A stretch of DNA of 64,000 bases from JADLBR01 sp020847615 (GCA_026646655.1 JAPKHT010000007.1:62001-126000), one strand, 5' to 3'; numbered from the stretch's first letter, positions 42,892 through 52,771 are shown. Notes: a model not told the origin generated them from the letters alone. Translations and numbers: made by a program.

Positions 42892-43378
42892 CCCGAGAAT
42901 CGGCGCAGCGCTTCCCGGGGCCGAACGCGTAAGCGTTTGGCCGCCAAAGCCTCACGGCTTCAGCCACATTTTCGGCACCGGTGGTCCGGCGGCTGCCGGA
43001 TGGCCGCTGACCTGAAACTTCAAAGTTGGGGATACTTCGATGTGTGTCACAAGAGACACGTCATCAGCAGGTTATGCGAATACCGCCTGAAGGCGGCACT
43101 ACGAACCCAAGACCACGGGAATGTCCGTAGTGGTGCCTTTAGGCACTCCTCCACCCACCAGAAGTTTCCACATGAATGATGCGGCGCGTCCCCGCGCCGG
43201 CGGCGGGGCTAGCTCGAGAATCCGTCGCCACGGTCGCCAGACCGTGGACGCGCGGGCCGAGGGCCGGGGCCCGGCCGCGGCCAGAGGGGGCCTCATCTTT
43301 GAAATCGCGGGTGCTTTTCCCGCTGGCTTTACGCTTGATTGCCTGATAAAGCCCCCGGTCCCCGGAGAGGGGTACCAC
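42892..43378. repeat. 487-base gap with dispersed palindromic repeats upstream of typA
   Basis: No gene. 42901-43002 is a copy of the 102-base element at 38711-38812. 43068-43186 is the nested-hairpin element (CCGCCTGAAGGCGGCACTAC, TAGTGGTGCCTTTAGGCAC), whose segment 43106-43186 matches 32330-32410. 43228-43247 is the CCACGGTC/GACCGTGG hairpin also found at 33627. 43021-43065 contains GTGTGTCACAAGAGACAC, a weak hairpin. The typA promoter presumably lies after 43250; GGAGAGGGG at 43364-43372 is its ribosome-binding site. Confidence 0.78.
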
Positions 43379-45214
43379 ATGCAAAACATACGCAACATCG
43401 CGATCATCGCGCACGTCGACCACGGGAAGACCACGCTCGTGGACCAGCTCCTGCGGCAATCGGGGACATTCCGCGACAACCAGCAGGTGGAGGAGCGGGT
43501 CATGGACTCGATGGACCTCGAGCGCGAGAAGGGGATCACGATCCGCGCGAAGAACGCGGCCTTCCGCTGGAACGGCTTCCACATCAACATCGTGGACACC
43601 CCGGGGCACGCGGACTTTGGGGGCGAGGTCGAGCGGGCGATGAGCATGATCGACGGGGTCCTGCTCGTGGTCGACGCATGGGAGGGGCCGCAGGCCCAGA
43701 CCAAGTTCGTGCTGCGCAAGGCGCTGCAGGCCGGGGCCCAGCCGATCGTCGTGATCAACAAGATCGACCGGGAGAACGCGGACCCGCACAAGGTGCTCGA
43801 CGAGGTCTTCGAGCTGTTCCTCGAATTGCACGCGACCGACGCGCAGCTGGATTTCCCGATCATCTACGCCTCCGGGCGGGACGGGTACGCGGTGCGGGAG
43901 TGGGGCGGTTCGGTGACCGACGCGGTCCGCGCCGCGGGCATGGCCGCGCTCTTCGAGACGATCGTGGAGAAGATCCCCGCGCCGCGCGTCGATGACGCGG
44001 GGTATTTCCGGATGAGCATCTGCAACCTGGAGTACTCGGATTTCTTGGGACGGATCTGCTACGGGAAGGTGCTGGGCGGCAAGATCGCGGCCGGTCAGCA
44101 GATCGTCTGCATCCACCAGGATGGCCGGAAGGAGAAGGCGCGCTGCTCGGCGCTCTTCTCGCACGAGGGGCTGAAAAAGGTGGAGGTGGAAGAGGCGGGT
44201 GCCGGGGAGATCGTCGGCATCGCGGGATTCGAGGACGCGCTGATCGGCGAGACGATCACGGACTCGGAAGAGCGCGAGCCGCTCCCGTTCGTGGAGATCG
44301 ATCCCCCGACGATCCGGATGGAGTTCGTGGTGAACGATTCGCCGCTGGCGGGTCGGGAGGGCAAATACCTGACCGCCCGGCACATCAAGGAGCGGCTGGT
44401 GCGCGAGTCGCGCAACAACGTGTCCATCGAGGTGGAGGACACCGATCAGGCCGGCGTCTTCGAGGTGCACGCGAGGGGCGAGATGCAGATCGCGATCCTC
44501 GTGGAGCAGATGCGGCGCGAGGGCTACGAGGTCATGGTGTCGCGGCCCGAGGTGATCTTCCGGAAGGACGATGCGGGGAATCGGCTCGAGCCGATGGAGA
44601 CGCTCTACGTGGACGTCGAGGCGGAGTTTCTCGGCGCGGTGCTACAGAATCTCGCCGGGCGCAAGGGCGAGGTCGTCAACATGGAGCACCACCCGCATGG
44701 CGTGACCGTCGAGACCGTCATACCGACCCGGGGGCTGATCGGTTTCGAGACGGACCTGTTGAACCTGACGCGGGGCACCGGCGTGATGAGCCACCTGTTC
44801 AAGGAGTACGGCCCATTCAAGGGAGAGATCCCCACGCGCCCCAGCGGGGTGCTCGTGGCGCTGGAGCCGGGGGTGTCCACGGCGTACGCCCTGGACCAGC
44901 TGCAGGCGCGCGCGCGGATGTTCGTGGGGCCGGGCGAAGAGGTGTACGCGGGGATGATCGTGGGCGAGAACTCGAGGCCCGACGACATGGTCGTGAACGC
45001 CTGCAAGGCCAAGCACCTGACGAACATGCGGTCACAGGGCGATGGCAAGGGCATCCAGCTCGAGCCGCCCCTCAAGATGAGCCTGGAGCGCGCGCTGGAG
45101 TACATCGCCGGGGACGAGTACGTCGAGGCGACGCCCGAGAGCCTGCGGCTGCGCAAGAAGATCCTGGATCACACCAGGCGGAAGCGCGCGGAGCAGCGGC
45201 TCGCGGACGGCTGA
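43379..45214 (+). CDS. typA: ribosome-associated GTPase TypA/BipA
   Basis: Translational GTPase of 611 residues (family about 605-615), acting on 50S subunit assembly and stress adaptation. GTPase motifs are IAHVDHGKTT (P-loop), GITIRAKNAAF (switch I), DTPGHADFGGEV and NKIDREN. Domain II, the two alpha/beta domains III and V, and the BipA-specific C-terminal domain (TRHI-type EEVYAGMIVGENSRPDDMVV) follow. The ATG at 43379, with a GGAGAGGGG site, gives the standard N-terminus MQNIRNIAIIAHVDHG; the upstream open frame is repeat DNA. Confidence 0.97.
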   Translation: MQNIRNIAIIAHVDHGKTTLVDQLLRQSGTFRDNQQVEERVMDSMDLEREKGITIRAKNAAFRWNGFHINIVDTPGHADFGGEVERAMSMIDGVLLVVDAWEGPQAQTKFVLRKALQAGAQPIVVINKIDRENADPHKVLDEVFELFLELHATDAQLDFPIIYASGRDGYAVREWGGSVTDAVRAAGMAALFETIVEKIPAPRVDDAGYFRMSICNLEYSDFLGRICYGKVLGGKIAAGQQIVCIHQDGRKEKARCSALFSHEGLKKVEVEEAGAGEIVGIAGFEDALIGETITDSEEREPLPFVEIDPPTIRMEFVVNDSPLAGREGKYLTARHIKERLVRESRNNVSIEVEDTDQAGVFEVHARGEMQIAILVEQMRREGYEVMVSRPEVIFRKDDAGNRLEPMETLYVDVEAEFLGAVLQNLAGRKGEVVNMEHHPHGVTVETVIPTRGLIGFETDLLNLTRGTGVMSHLFKEYGPFKGEIPTRPSGVLVALEPGVSTAYALDQLQARARMFVGPGEEVYAGMIVGENSRPDDMVVNACKAKHLTNMRSQGDGKGIQLEPPLKMSLERALEYIAGDEYVEATPESLRLRKKILDHTRRKRAEQRLADG

Positions 45215-45264
45215 GTCCCCGAATAGGATTGCGCGGTGGGCCGCCGGGGCCCACGCTGGCGGCC

Positions 45265-48200
45265 ATGAGACACTTTGTTTCATGTGTTTTGTACTTATTG
45301 TTTTATGTCGGGGCGGTGGGCGCCGGCGTCCCGGCCGATCCATCGCTCCTCCTGTGGCTGCCGCTGGACGAGGGTGCCGGCGCCCTCGCCGCCGACCTCT
45401 CGCGGAACAACCTGGAGGCCGAACTCACGCGAGTCCGGTGGGCCAAGGGCGCATTCGGGACGGCCGTCCGCCTTGAGGGAACGAACGCCTTTGTGGATAT
45501 CCCGCCCGTGCCCGGGCTGGACGGGGCGAGGGCCTTCACGGTGGCCATGTGGGTCACCTGGGAGGGGACGGGCCGTTATCCCAATCTGTTGACCACGCGC
45601 ACGTGGAGTCCCGGGGGCGTGATGGTCTTTGTCAACGGGGAGAGCTGCTCTTTTCGGATGGGGCGGCCGGGGCATCGGGCGGGCGTCCCCGGGGACTCGT
45701 GGGCCGAGACCGGGGTGCCGATGCTGGGTCCGTTGCCGCGGCGGCAGTGGGTCCACCTGTGCGCCGTCTTTGAATTGCCGAAGATCACCACCTATGTGAA
45801 TGGCAGGGCCGTTGGGACGGGGACATGGGATCACCCCGTCCAGGCGGATGGCCTCCGGCTGGGGTCATGGAGCGGGCCCGTCAGCCACGACGGGCTTCTG
45901 GATGACGTGCGGATCTACGGCCGGGCGATTTCCGCCGGGGAGGCCGCGGCCCTGGCGACCGATCCGGCGCGTGCGACCGCGGTCCACGAGCTGGTCGACG
46001 AGTCCACGGTGCCGAGATCCCTGGCGGCGACCTTCGAGAATCGCAGGGCCGTGCTGGAGATCGACACGGGGGGGCGCATCGCGTCGCTGCGGAGCAGGGC
46101 ATCCGGACGCGAACTGCTGGCGCATCCGCAGCCCCTGGTCTCCGCGCAGTTGGATGACGGGCGACGGCTCACGGCCCGAAGGGCCTCGCGCGAAGGGGAC
46201 GCGCTCGCCTTCGAGTTCCCGAGGGGCCAGGGTTCGGCGGCGCTCGTGATCGGGGCCGACGACGAATTCTTCAGCATCGCCGTCAGGTCCCTGAGTCTGA
46301 CGGGCGCCGCATCGCTGACGTTCTTCGACGTGCCGGTGGCGTCGGCGAAGTACCGGGGGTCGATGGCCAACATGCTCTCGGATGACGACGACGCCGTGTG
46401 CCTGCGCGGTTTCGAGCTGCCGGTGGAGATGTCGGTCAGCGGCGACCCCGCCGCCCTGCGGGTGTGGACCACGGCGGCGCGCGGCCTCGCGGGGTGGCGT
46501 GCCGGCCTTGCGGCGGGCCCCAAGGGCGACATGCCGTCGATGCTGCGCGCGATGGCCGCGCGGTCCGGCGCGCCCATCTCGAAACTCGGCGGCCCGTGGT
46601 CCCTGGGTGCGGCGGCCAACCGCGGCTCGTATCTCTTTGCGGACCTGCGGCACGCGGCCACGGACGATTGGATCGAGCTCGCGCGGCGAGGGGGATTCAC
46701 GCACATACACCTGCACGGCTGGTGGAGCACGCTCGGTCACTACGGCGTGAGGACGAATCTCTTTCCCAACGGCATCGCGGACATGAAAGACACGGTGGCC
46801 CGAATCCATGCGGCGGGCCTGAAGGCGGGCATCCACACACTCACGGCCTGCATAGATACCCGGGACGCGTGGGTGACGCCCGAGGCCAGCGGGCACCTCA
46901 TCGCCTCCGAGTCCTACACGCTGGCGAGGCCCCTGTCGCCGACCGACACCGTGGTCTATGTGAACGAGCGCCCGTCGGGCCGGCACGACGTGGTGTTCAC
47001 CTACTCGGGGAACGGGAACGCGATGCGGATCGGATCAGAGATCGTGCAATATGCGGAAGTCATCGCGGAGCCGCCGTACGCCTTCGCGAAGTGCCAGCGC
47101 GGCGCGTTCAAGACGCGCGCGGCGGCGCACGCGGCGGGCGAGCGCGCGGACTATCTTCAGCAGCGCTACCTCGCGTTCTACCCGGAACCGGATTCGCCGC
47201 TGGCCGCCGAACTCGCCGACCGCATCGCGGGCGTGTTCAACGCGTGCGGCCTGGACCAGATCTACTTCGATGGCTCGGAGGGAATGATGAGCCGCTACGG
47301 GATCGACGCCATGCGGCACGCCATCTTCCGGCGTCTTGGCGGCGAGGTGCTGGTCGAGGCGAGTTGCCACGGCGCGCACAACTGGTGGTTCCACTCCCGG
47401 CTCGGGGCCTGGGATCACCCGGTCTGGGCCGCGAAGCGATTCCACGACAGGCACGTCGCGGAGTCATCCCGCTACCGCGCCTCCGACCTGCTCGAGCCAC
47501 AGATGGGCTGGTGGGCGCCCCGGGGACCGACGGCCCAGGCGAGGGGCCACTTCCTCGACGAGATGGAGTATTTTGCCGGGAAGAACCTAGGGCTGGACTC
47601 GGCGATGTCGATTCAGGGGGTGAACGTCTCGGGCGGCCCGCTGCCCCGCCACATCGAGGATCAGTTCACCGTGCTGGGGTGGTACGAGAGGCTGAGGCTG
47701 GCGCGCTACTTCGACGCGCGCACGGTGGCGCGCGTGGCGGTGCCGGGCGACGAGTTTCGGCTGCGGCAGGATCGCGATGGCGACTGGCGCTTCACCCCGG
47801 TCGCCATGGACTCGCGGAGGATCGGCGCGCCTGGCGACGGCCCGGAGCGCTGGGTGGCGCGAAACCCTTTCGCGGTGCAGCCCCTGGTCGCGCGCATCGA
47901 GGCGCTCTATTCCGCGGCGCCCTACGACAGCACGAACCGGATTCATGTCGCCGATGCGGCCGATCTCGCGGCGTTCAAAGTCTCGACCGCCTCGGCTTCG
48001 GTGTCGCTGCAGTTGGCCGAGGGCACGGGGGACGGGATCGGCGGGGGCCGCCATCTCCGGTTGATGGCGGAGAACCGGGGCCGAGAGCGAGCGGGCGCCT
48101 GGGCCCGGGCGAGCCTCGGCTTCGCGGCCCCATACCGGAGCCTGGGCGGGTCGGGGGCGCTTGCGCTGTGGGTCAAGGGGGACGGGAGCGGTGCGCTGCT

Positions 48201-49158
48201 GAACGTCCAACTGGGCAGCCCGCGCGAGTATCACCGCGCGCTGTCTGACCATCACATCACGCTCGATTTCACGGGCTGGAGGTACGTCGAACTCCTGATC
48301 CGCGAGCGCGATGTCGAGAAGATGACGCGGTACACGTGGCCCTACGGCAGCACCTACGACATCTACCGGAACGCGCTCGACACGGCCCATGTCTCCGAAC
48401 TGAATATCTATCTCAACGATTTGCCCGCGGGCGGCCGATCGGAGGTCGCGCTCGGACCCATCGTGGCGCTTCCGGTCCAGGGCGCCGTGCTCGAGAATCC
48501 CTCGCTCACCATCGGCGGGGAAACGCTCTCGGTACCCCTCGCCATGAAGTCCGGAGATTTTCTGGAACTGGAGGGGGGGCGATGGTCGCACTTCAATGAC
48601 AGGGGGGATCTCCTGGCGCGCGCTCGGGCGGATGCCGCGGGGCCATGGCCGACATTGCGCGCGGGCGACAATGCGGTCGCGTTCGGTCGCGGGTCACCGA
48701 ATGGGCGCGGCGGCCGTGCGGAGGTGACGATCAGCGCGCTGGGCGAATCGTTCGGGGCACCCCGCGCGCGCGAGGGGATCGGCTGGGGACACCTCGCCAG
48801 GGAATACGACATGGCGCGGATGATCACGGGACCGGATGGCGTCGACAACTCGTGGGACGTGGTGGTGCGGCCGGGCGAGAAGGCGAGGCTGGAGTTTGAG
48901 CTCTGCGGCGCCATGGCGTCGCCCGTCCTGACCGTGCGGGGTCGCGCGCTGCGGTTTCCCGTCACACTCCGAATCGGCGACCGGCTGATCTGCCGGGACC
49001 AGCGCCATTGGGTCGTCACGGACGCCGGCCGCTCGAGAATCGCGGGGGGCGAACTCGCGGAAGAGCCGCCCGCCCTCGCGGCGGGCCCGAATCGCGTGAC
49101 GTTCACGTGCCAGTCACCGGACCGCGCCATGGTGAAACTGGTGAAGGCGTACGAGTGA
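45265..49158 (+). CDS. very large secreted multidomain protein: LamG domain plus putative glycosidase TIM barrel
   Basis: 1297 residues. A signal peptide (to about residue 23) precedes a LamG/concanavalin jelly roll (about 25-240; LLWLPLDEGAGALAADLSRN, FTVAMWVTWEG, LDDVRIYGRAISAGEAAAL) and a beta-sandwich (260-420). A barrel-like region follows (about 445-800; GGFTHIHLHGWWSTLGHYGV, HAAGLKAGIHTLTACIDTRD, CGLDQIYFDGSEGMMSRYG, EVLVEASCHGAHNWW). Acidic residues at strand ends resemble glycosidase active sites, but I cannot place it in a family. The C-terminal third is made of further beta-sandwiches. It stands alone 50 bases after typA and converges with a BNR-like gene. Confidence 0.8.
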   Translation: MRHFVSCVLYLLFYVGAVGAGVPADPSLLLWLPLDEGAGALAADLSRNNLEAELTRVRWAKGAFGTAVRLEGTNAFVDIPPVPGLDGARAFTVAMWVTWEGTGRYPNLLTTRTWSPGGVMVFVNGESCSFRMGRPGHRAGVPGDSWAETGVPMLGPLPRRQWVHLCAVFELPKITTYVNGRAVGTGTWDHPVQADGLRLGSWSGPVSHDGLLDDVRIYGRAISAGEAAALATDPARATAVHELVDESTVPRSLAATFENRRAVLEIDTGGRIASLRSRASGRELLAHPQPLVSAQLDDGRRLTARRASREGDALAFEFPRGQGSAALVIGADDEFFSIAVRSLSLTGAASLTFFDVPVASAKYRGSMANMLSDDDDAVCLRGFELPVEMSVSGDPAALRVWTTAARGLAGWRAGLAAGPKGDMPSMLRAMAARSGAPISKLGGPWSLGAAANRGSYLFADLRHAATDDWIELARRGGFTHIHLHGWWSTLGHYGVRTNLFPNGIADMKDTVARIHAAGLKAGIHTLTACIDTRDAWVTPEASGHLIASESYTLARPLSPTDTVVYVNERPSGRHDVVFTYSGNGNAMRIGSEIVQYAEVIAEPPYAFAKCQRGAFKTRAAAHAAGERADYLQQRYLAFYPEPDSPLAAELADRIAGVFNACGLDQIYFDGSEGMMSRYGIDAMRHAIFRRLGGEVLVEASCHGAHNWWFHSRLGAWDHPVWAAKRFHDRHVAESSRYRASDLLEPQMGWWAPRGPTAQARGHFLDEMEYFAGKNLGLDSAMSIQGVNVSGGPLPRHIEDQFTVLGWYERLRLARYFDARTVARVAVPGDEFRLRQDRDGDWRFTPVAMDSRRIGAPGDGPERWVARNPFAVQPLVARIEALYSAAPYDSTNRIHVADAADLAAFKVSTASASVSLQLAEGTGDGIGGGRHLRLMAENRGRERAGAWARASLGFAAPYRSLGGSGALALWVKGDGSGALLNVQLGSPREYHRALSDHHITLDFTGWRYVELLIRERDVEKMTRYTWPYGSTYDIYRNALDTAHVSELNIYLNDLPAGGRSEVALGPIVALPVQGAVLENPSLTIGGETLSVPLAMKSGDFLELEGGRWSHFNDRGDLLARARADAAGPWPTLRAGDNAVAFGRGSPNGRGGRAEVTISALGESFGAPRAREGIGWGHLAREYDMARMITGPDGVDNSWDVVVRPGEKARLEFELCGAMASPVLTVRGRALRFPVTLRIGDRLICRDQRHWVVTDAGRSRIAGGELAEEPPALAAGPNRVTFTCQSPDRAMVKLVKAYE

Positions 49159-49218
49159 GCCTGCGGACGAGAAGGCTCCCCCTGGATCCTGTTGGGTCCC
49201 GCGGTGTCCGGCGGGCCG

Positions 49219-51618
49219 CTACTCGGAGAGATCGCGGGTGGAGGCGAGTTTCCAGGTGTCTCCGCCGTCCGGGGACATGAGGAGGGTGCGCCTGCGGCCC
49301 AGGTGGTCGTTGCGATAGAACCACAGCGTGGACCAGTAGTCGTAGGACAAGAAGAGGCGGCCCCTGCGATCGATCGTGAGGCGATGGTAGAAGACGCTGT
49401 ACTCGGAGAGGGGAGGGACGATGAGTATCTTGGGTTCCTGCCATGGTCGTCCGGGGGGTTTTCGCTGGTAGGCGAGGGTGGCGTAGGAACTCAGGGGAAA
49501 GGGCTCCTTGTTGCGCTGCCACAGGCGGAATGCGGTGTGGAGGGTCCCGTCGGGGCCGCAGACCATGCCGATGTACGTCTGGGGCAGGTCTTCGCCGGTG
49601 ACCGAGGGCGGCGTCCATCCGGCGCCGGCGTCGTTGGGTTTCAGGGATGCGGCATACGGGAATGGCTTTCCGTGAGTGCCGCCAATCGCGTGGAGGATGC
49701 CGCGGTCATCGATCGTGAGGCTCGGGGTGTTATGGATGTCGTTGGCCGGTGGGCCATGGCCGATCAGCGACGCTGGGCCCAGGCGTCCCAGGCCGCGGTC
49801 ATACGTGGCGACGTAGGCGGGAACGCCGGGCGCCTTCGCCCGCGGGTCGGTGGCCTCGCCCCAGCAGATGTGGGTGCGGTTCCCGCGCGACGCGAGCGTA
49901 GCCGGGATTCCGGAGTGCATGGCCAGGCCAATGCCTTGCGTGGAGACTAGGATGGGTGCCCCAAAAGTCATGCGGTCGCCCTGGGCCGCGGGCAGGAGCA
50001 ATTCGACGTGATGGATGCGACGCCAGAACAGACTGGGGTCTGCGGCGGTCAGCGCGTAGCGGACGATGGGCGGCGGACCGTCGGGAATGTTGTGGCCCGA
50101 GAACTGCTCGATGTCATAGCTGGCGGAACCGGCGCGGCCCGGGGGAAGATCCGCGGCGGTGAAATGGGCGCCGCCATCGGAGGAGCGGAGCAGCGCGCGG
50201 CGCGACCCCAACGAACCGAGCAGGTACAAATTATTCGCGCGGTCGAAGGCGATCTTCGTGCCCACGGGGGCAAAGGCCTGCGGTTTGGAGCCCGGGTCGC
50301 CGGGGTCTGACGGGGCGTTGATGGGAAGGCGCGCCCATCCCGATGCACCCGCGGTCGCCAGGCCGCCGCCATCGAGCGTGAATGGGCGATTCTTGGCATC
50401 GAAATACATCTCCGCATCGCGGGGAAAATCGGGGATGTGGCCGAACTGCTCGTTCTCGTGCTCGAAAGGCCGAAGCACGATCGGCATGACCAGCGGGCGC
50501 GTCGCCGGGGCTTCCCCCGCGCGGACGGTGACGGTCGCGAACGTGGACAGGGAGGCATCCCCCCCGGGCGTGGCGCGCACGTGGCAGATCCGTTCCTGGC
50601 CCTCGGGCGGCGCCGGGAACGACAGCCGTATCTCGGCAGATTTCTTGGGTCCGAGGGTCACGCCGTTGGTCGAGAGGGCGGCCGGCCATGGTTCGCCGGG
50701 AAACTCCACGGCCAGGTCGATGCGCCGCGCGCGGGTGGCCGCATTGTGCGCCCGAAGGGCGACGTCGCCGCGCGCGCCCGCGGCGAGATATATGAGCCGG
50801 CGGTACGGCGTGAGAAGGCCGTGGTTCTCGAGGAGCGCAAACCACGAGGACGGGTCGGGCGTCCAACAGGCCATGTCGGGGAACGCGTCGTCCTTCTCCC
50901 AGCGGGTCAAGCCATCGACATGGACGGTGGATTCCCCGGGAGGCAGCCGCATGCGCCACGGCCCATGGCCGCGCGGGATGGTTGCGGCGATTCGCGCCCG
51001 CGCCCCGCCATCCCGGATCGGTACGTCGGCGACCTGGTGGCCGCGCGCATCTAGCAACCCGATGGTCCCGCCGCGCCCGACGTGCTCGACCTCGAAGGCG
51101 AAATCCTGTGGGCGCGGCAGAAAGCACACGGTGGCCTCCCCGTCGGGATTGAAGACGACGAGGGGTTCCTGGTGGCGCTCGTCCTTGTGGCCTCGGGCCG
51201 TCTCGATGACGTAGCGCGGGCAGCTCGCGCGAAACCCCCAAACCACGGTGTCGCCGTAGCGATCGCCAGAGATGGTGATCATCAGGCCGTATATGCCCCG
51301 GTGCTTCGCCTTTGCGGTGAGCCGGGCGCTCTGCGCGGGCCCCATGCCGCCGCCCCGCGGGCGACCATCGTCGGGAATCCGGGCCTGGGCCAACACCGTT
51401 CGGTCGGGGCCGAAGAGGATGGCGACGAGTTCCGATGGGGCATCGCGCCGATTGCGGTCGCGTTTGGTCACCTCGATCTCCAGGGGGCCGGGTTCGGCAA
51501 GGAAGTAGGCGCCGCCCGATCCGCCAAAGAGCGGCGGTTGATCGGCGGGCGCGTGGGCGAAGAGGGAAAGGGTGATGGCCGCGACGAGGGCGGGGATGGC
51601 CACGCGTGTGAAGCCCAT
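49219..51618 (-). CDS. secreted protein with C-terminal sialidase-like (BNR) repeats
   Basis: 799 residues with a signal peptide (to about residue 25). The N-terminal half is beta-sandwich-like and unassigned. From about residue 400 there are propeller-like repeats (RALLRSSDGGAHFTAADLPP, THICWGEATDP, SLTIDDRGILHAIGGTHGKP, LTIDRRGRLFLSYDYWS, LLMSPDGGDTWKLAST). The SxDGGxxW Asp-box repeats and BNR_4-like spacing indicate a sialidase-fold propeller, not necessarily sialidase activity. It starts 22 bases after the stop of the sensor kinase gene and may be cotranscribed with it. Confidence 0.75.
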   Translation of the reverse strand: MGFTRVAIPALVAAITLSLFAHAPADQPPLFGGSGGAYFLAEPGPLEIEVTKRDRNRRDAPSELVAILFGPDRTVLAQARIPDDGRPRGGGMGPAQSARLTAKAKHRGIYGLMITISGDRYGDTVVWGFRASCPRYVIETARGHKDERHQEPLVVFNPDGEATVCFLPRPQDFAFEVEHVGRGGTIGLLDARGHQVADVPIRDGGARARIAATIPRGHGPWRMRLPPGESTVHVDGLTRWEKDDAFPDMACWTPDPSSWFALLENHGLLTPYRRLIYLAAGARGDVALRAHNAATRARRIDLAVEFPGEPWPAALSTNGVTLGPKKSAEIRLSFPAPPEGQERICHVRATPGGDASLSTFATVTVRAGEAPATRPLVMPIVLRPFEHENEQFGHIPDFPRDAEMYFDAKNRPFTLDGGGLATAGASGWARLPINAPSDPGDPGSKPQAFAPVGTKIAFDRANNLYLLGSLGSRRALLRSSDGGAHFTAADLPPGRAGSASYDIEQFSGHNIPDGPPPIVRYALTAADPSLFWRRIHHVELLLPAAQGDRMTFGAPILVSTQGIGLAMHSGIPATLASRGNRTHICWGEATDPRAKAPGVPAYVATYDRGLGRLGPASLIGHGPPANDIHNTPSLTIDDRGILHAIGGTHGKPFPYAASLKPNDAGAGWTPPSVTGEDLPQTYIGMVCGPDGTLHTAFRLWQRNKEPFPLSSYATLAYQRKPPGRPWQEPKILIVPPLSEYSVFYHRLTIDRRGRLFLSYDYWSTLWFYRNDHLGRRRTLLMSPDGGDTWKLASTRDLSE

Positions 51619-51640
51619 GGGGAAAGGTTGAGGCCTTCGC

Positions 51641-52771
51641 CTATGCTTGAGCCAGGGGCGGGAATGTGGCGCGGAACGTCGTGCCCGATTCGGGCGTGGA
51701 TGTGAAGTCGACGTTGCCCCTGAGGTACTGTTCGCCGAGGAGTTTCATGCTGTAGGTGCCCAGGCCGCGACCCTCGCCCTTCGTGGAGAACGAGCGCTTG
51801 AATAGCTGCAACTGCACGTGGCGGGGCATGTGGCCCGTGTTGTGGACGCTCACCCCGGCCGCATTCCCGGCCGCCGCGCAGCGCACGGTGACGATCCCGT
51901 CGGGAGGCGTCGCCTCGATGGCGTTCTTGAGCATGTTGACGATGACGCGGCTGGCGAGCGTGCGGTCGGTGACGATCCGGACGGGGGCGGCGGGCGGCGC
52001 GTACTCGAGGTACTTGCCGCGGACGCTGACGTGATGCTGGTAGCCATCGGTGAGGTCGCCGACCAGCTCGCCCATGTCGAATTCGTCGGCGTGCACCGTC
52101 AGCGTCCCGGACTCCGCGAGCATCAGCTCGCGCTGGCCCCGGATCTCGTCGACGAGCTGCCGCGAGAAGTGGTGGATCATGCCGGCGAGTTCGAGGATCC
52201 TGCCCGGATCGGCGCCGGGCAGCAGCTCCGCGATGCCCGAGAGGCCGCCGGCGGTGTTCGCGATGTCGTGGAAAAAGAGCCGCTCCAGCACCTCCTTGCG
52301 CTTCTCGGCGGCAATGTCCATCAGGCTGAATACGACAAACGCCTCGTCCTCCACGACGATGGGGCGCGACCAGACCCGGAGGTCTATGGCCTCGCCATCC
52401 GGGGCGCGCGAGATGCGGCACTCCTGGACGTCGGGGCGTCGCACCTCGATCGCGCGGAGCATCGCGTGGACGGCGCCGCAGTACCGGCAGAACTCGGTGG
52501 TGCCGCACCCGCCGGTAGCCTCGAGCGCATGGGCGCAGCCGACGACCTCGCCGAGCCGATGGCCCAGGATCTGGCCGGTGTCGTGCTGGCCGACGAGGGC
52601 CAGCATCGCCCTGTTCGCATAGATGATCTGCCGCCAGTGGTTGAGAACGATGACCGCGAACGGGACGGCATCCAGGACGTGGGCGAGGGTCGCCCTCGAA
52701 AGAAAAAGATCGTGCTGCCTGCGGACGTCGTCCCGGTTTGCCCGGAAGGCCGGCGCGAAAGCCGTGCGCAT
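51641..52771 (-). CDS. PAS-domain sensor histidine kinase
   Basis: 376 residues. A PAS domain (about 25-150) carries four cysteines in GCAHALEATGGCGTTEFCRYCG (Cys79, 89, 95, 98), a pattern of a known PAS subgroup and possibly a redox or metal site. The H-box is FFHDIANTAGG with His168. The catalytic domain shows the N-box NMLKNAIEAT, VHNTGHMP in place of the usual DNGxG, FKRSFSTKGEG and GLGTYSMKLLG. There is no membrane segment, so it senses a cytosolic signal. No response regulator lies nearby, making it an orphan. The ATG at 52771 was chosen because upstream residues are unconserved. Confidence 0.85.
   Translation of the reverse strand: MRTAFAPAFRANRDDVRRQHDLFLSRATLAHVLDAVPFAVIVLNHWRQIIYANRAMLALVGQHDTGQILGHRLGEVVGCAHALEATGGCGTTEFCRYCGAVHAMLRAIEVRRPDVQECRISRAPDGEAIDLRVWSRPIVVEDEAFVVFSLMDIAAEKRKEVLERLFFHDIANTAGGLSGIAELLPGADPGRILELAGMIHHFSRQLVDEIRGQRELMLAESGTLTVHADEFDMGELVGDLTDGYQHHVSVRGKYLEYAPPAAPVRIVTDRTLASRVIVNMLKNAIEATPPDGIVTVRCAAAGNAAGVSVHNTGHMPRHVQLQLFKRSFSTKGEGRGLGTYSMKLLGEQYLRGNVDFTSTPESGTTFRATFPPLAQA

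Noticed and set aside
32237..43378. CRISPR array as explanation of the repeats
   Set aside because: Copies are kilobases apart, mosaic and of different lengths, with no regular spacers and no cas genes.
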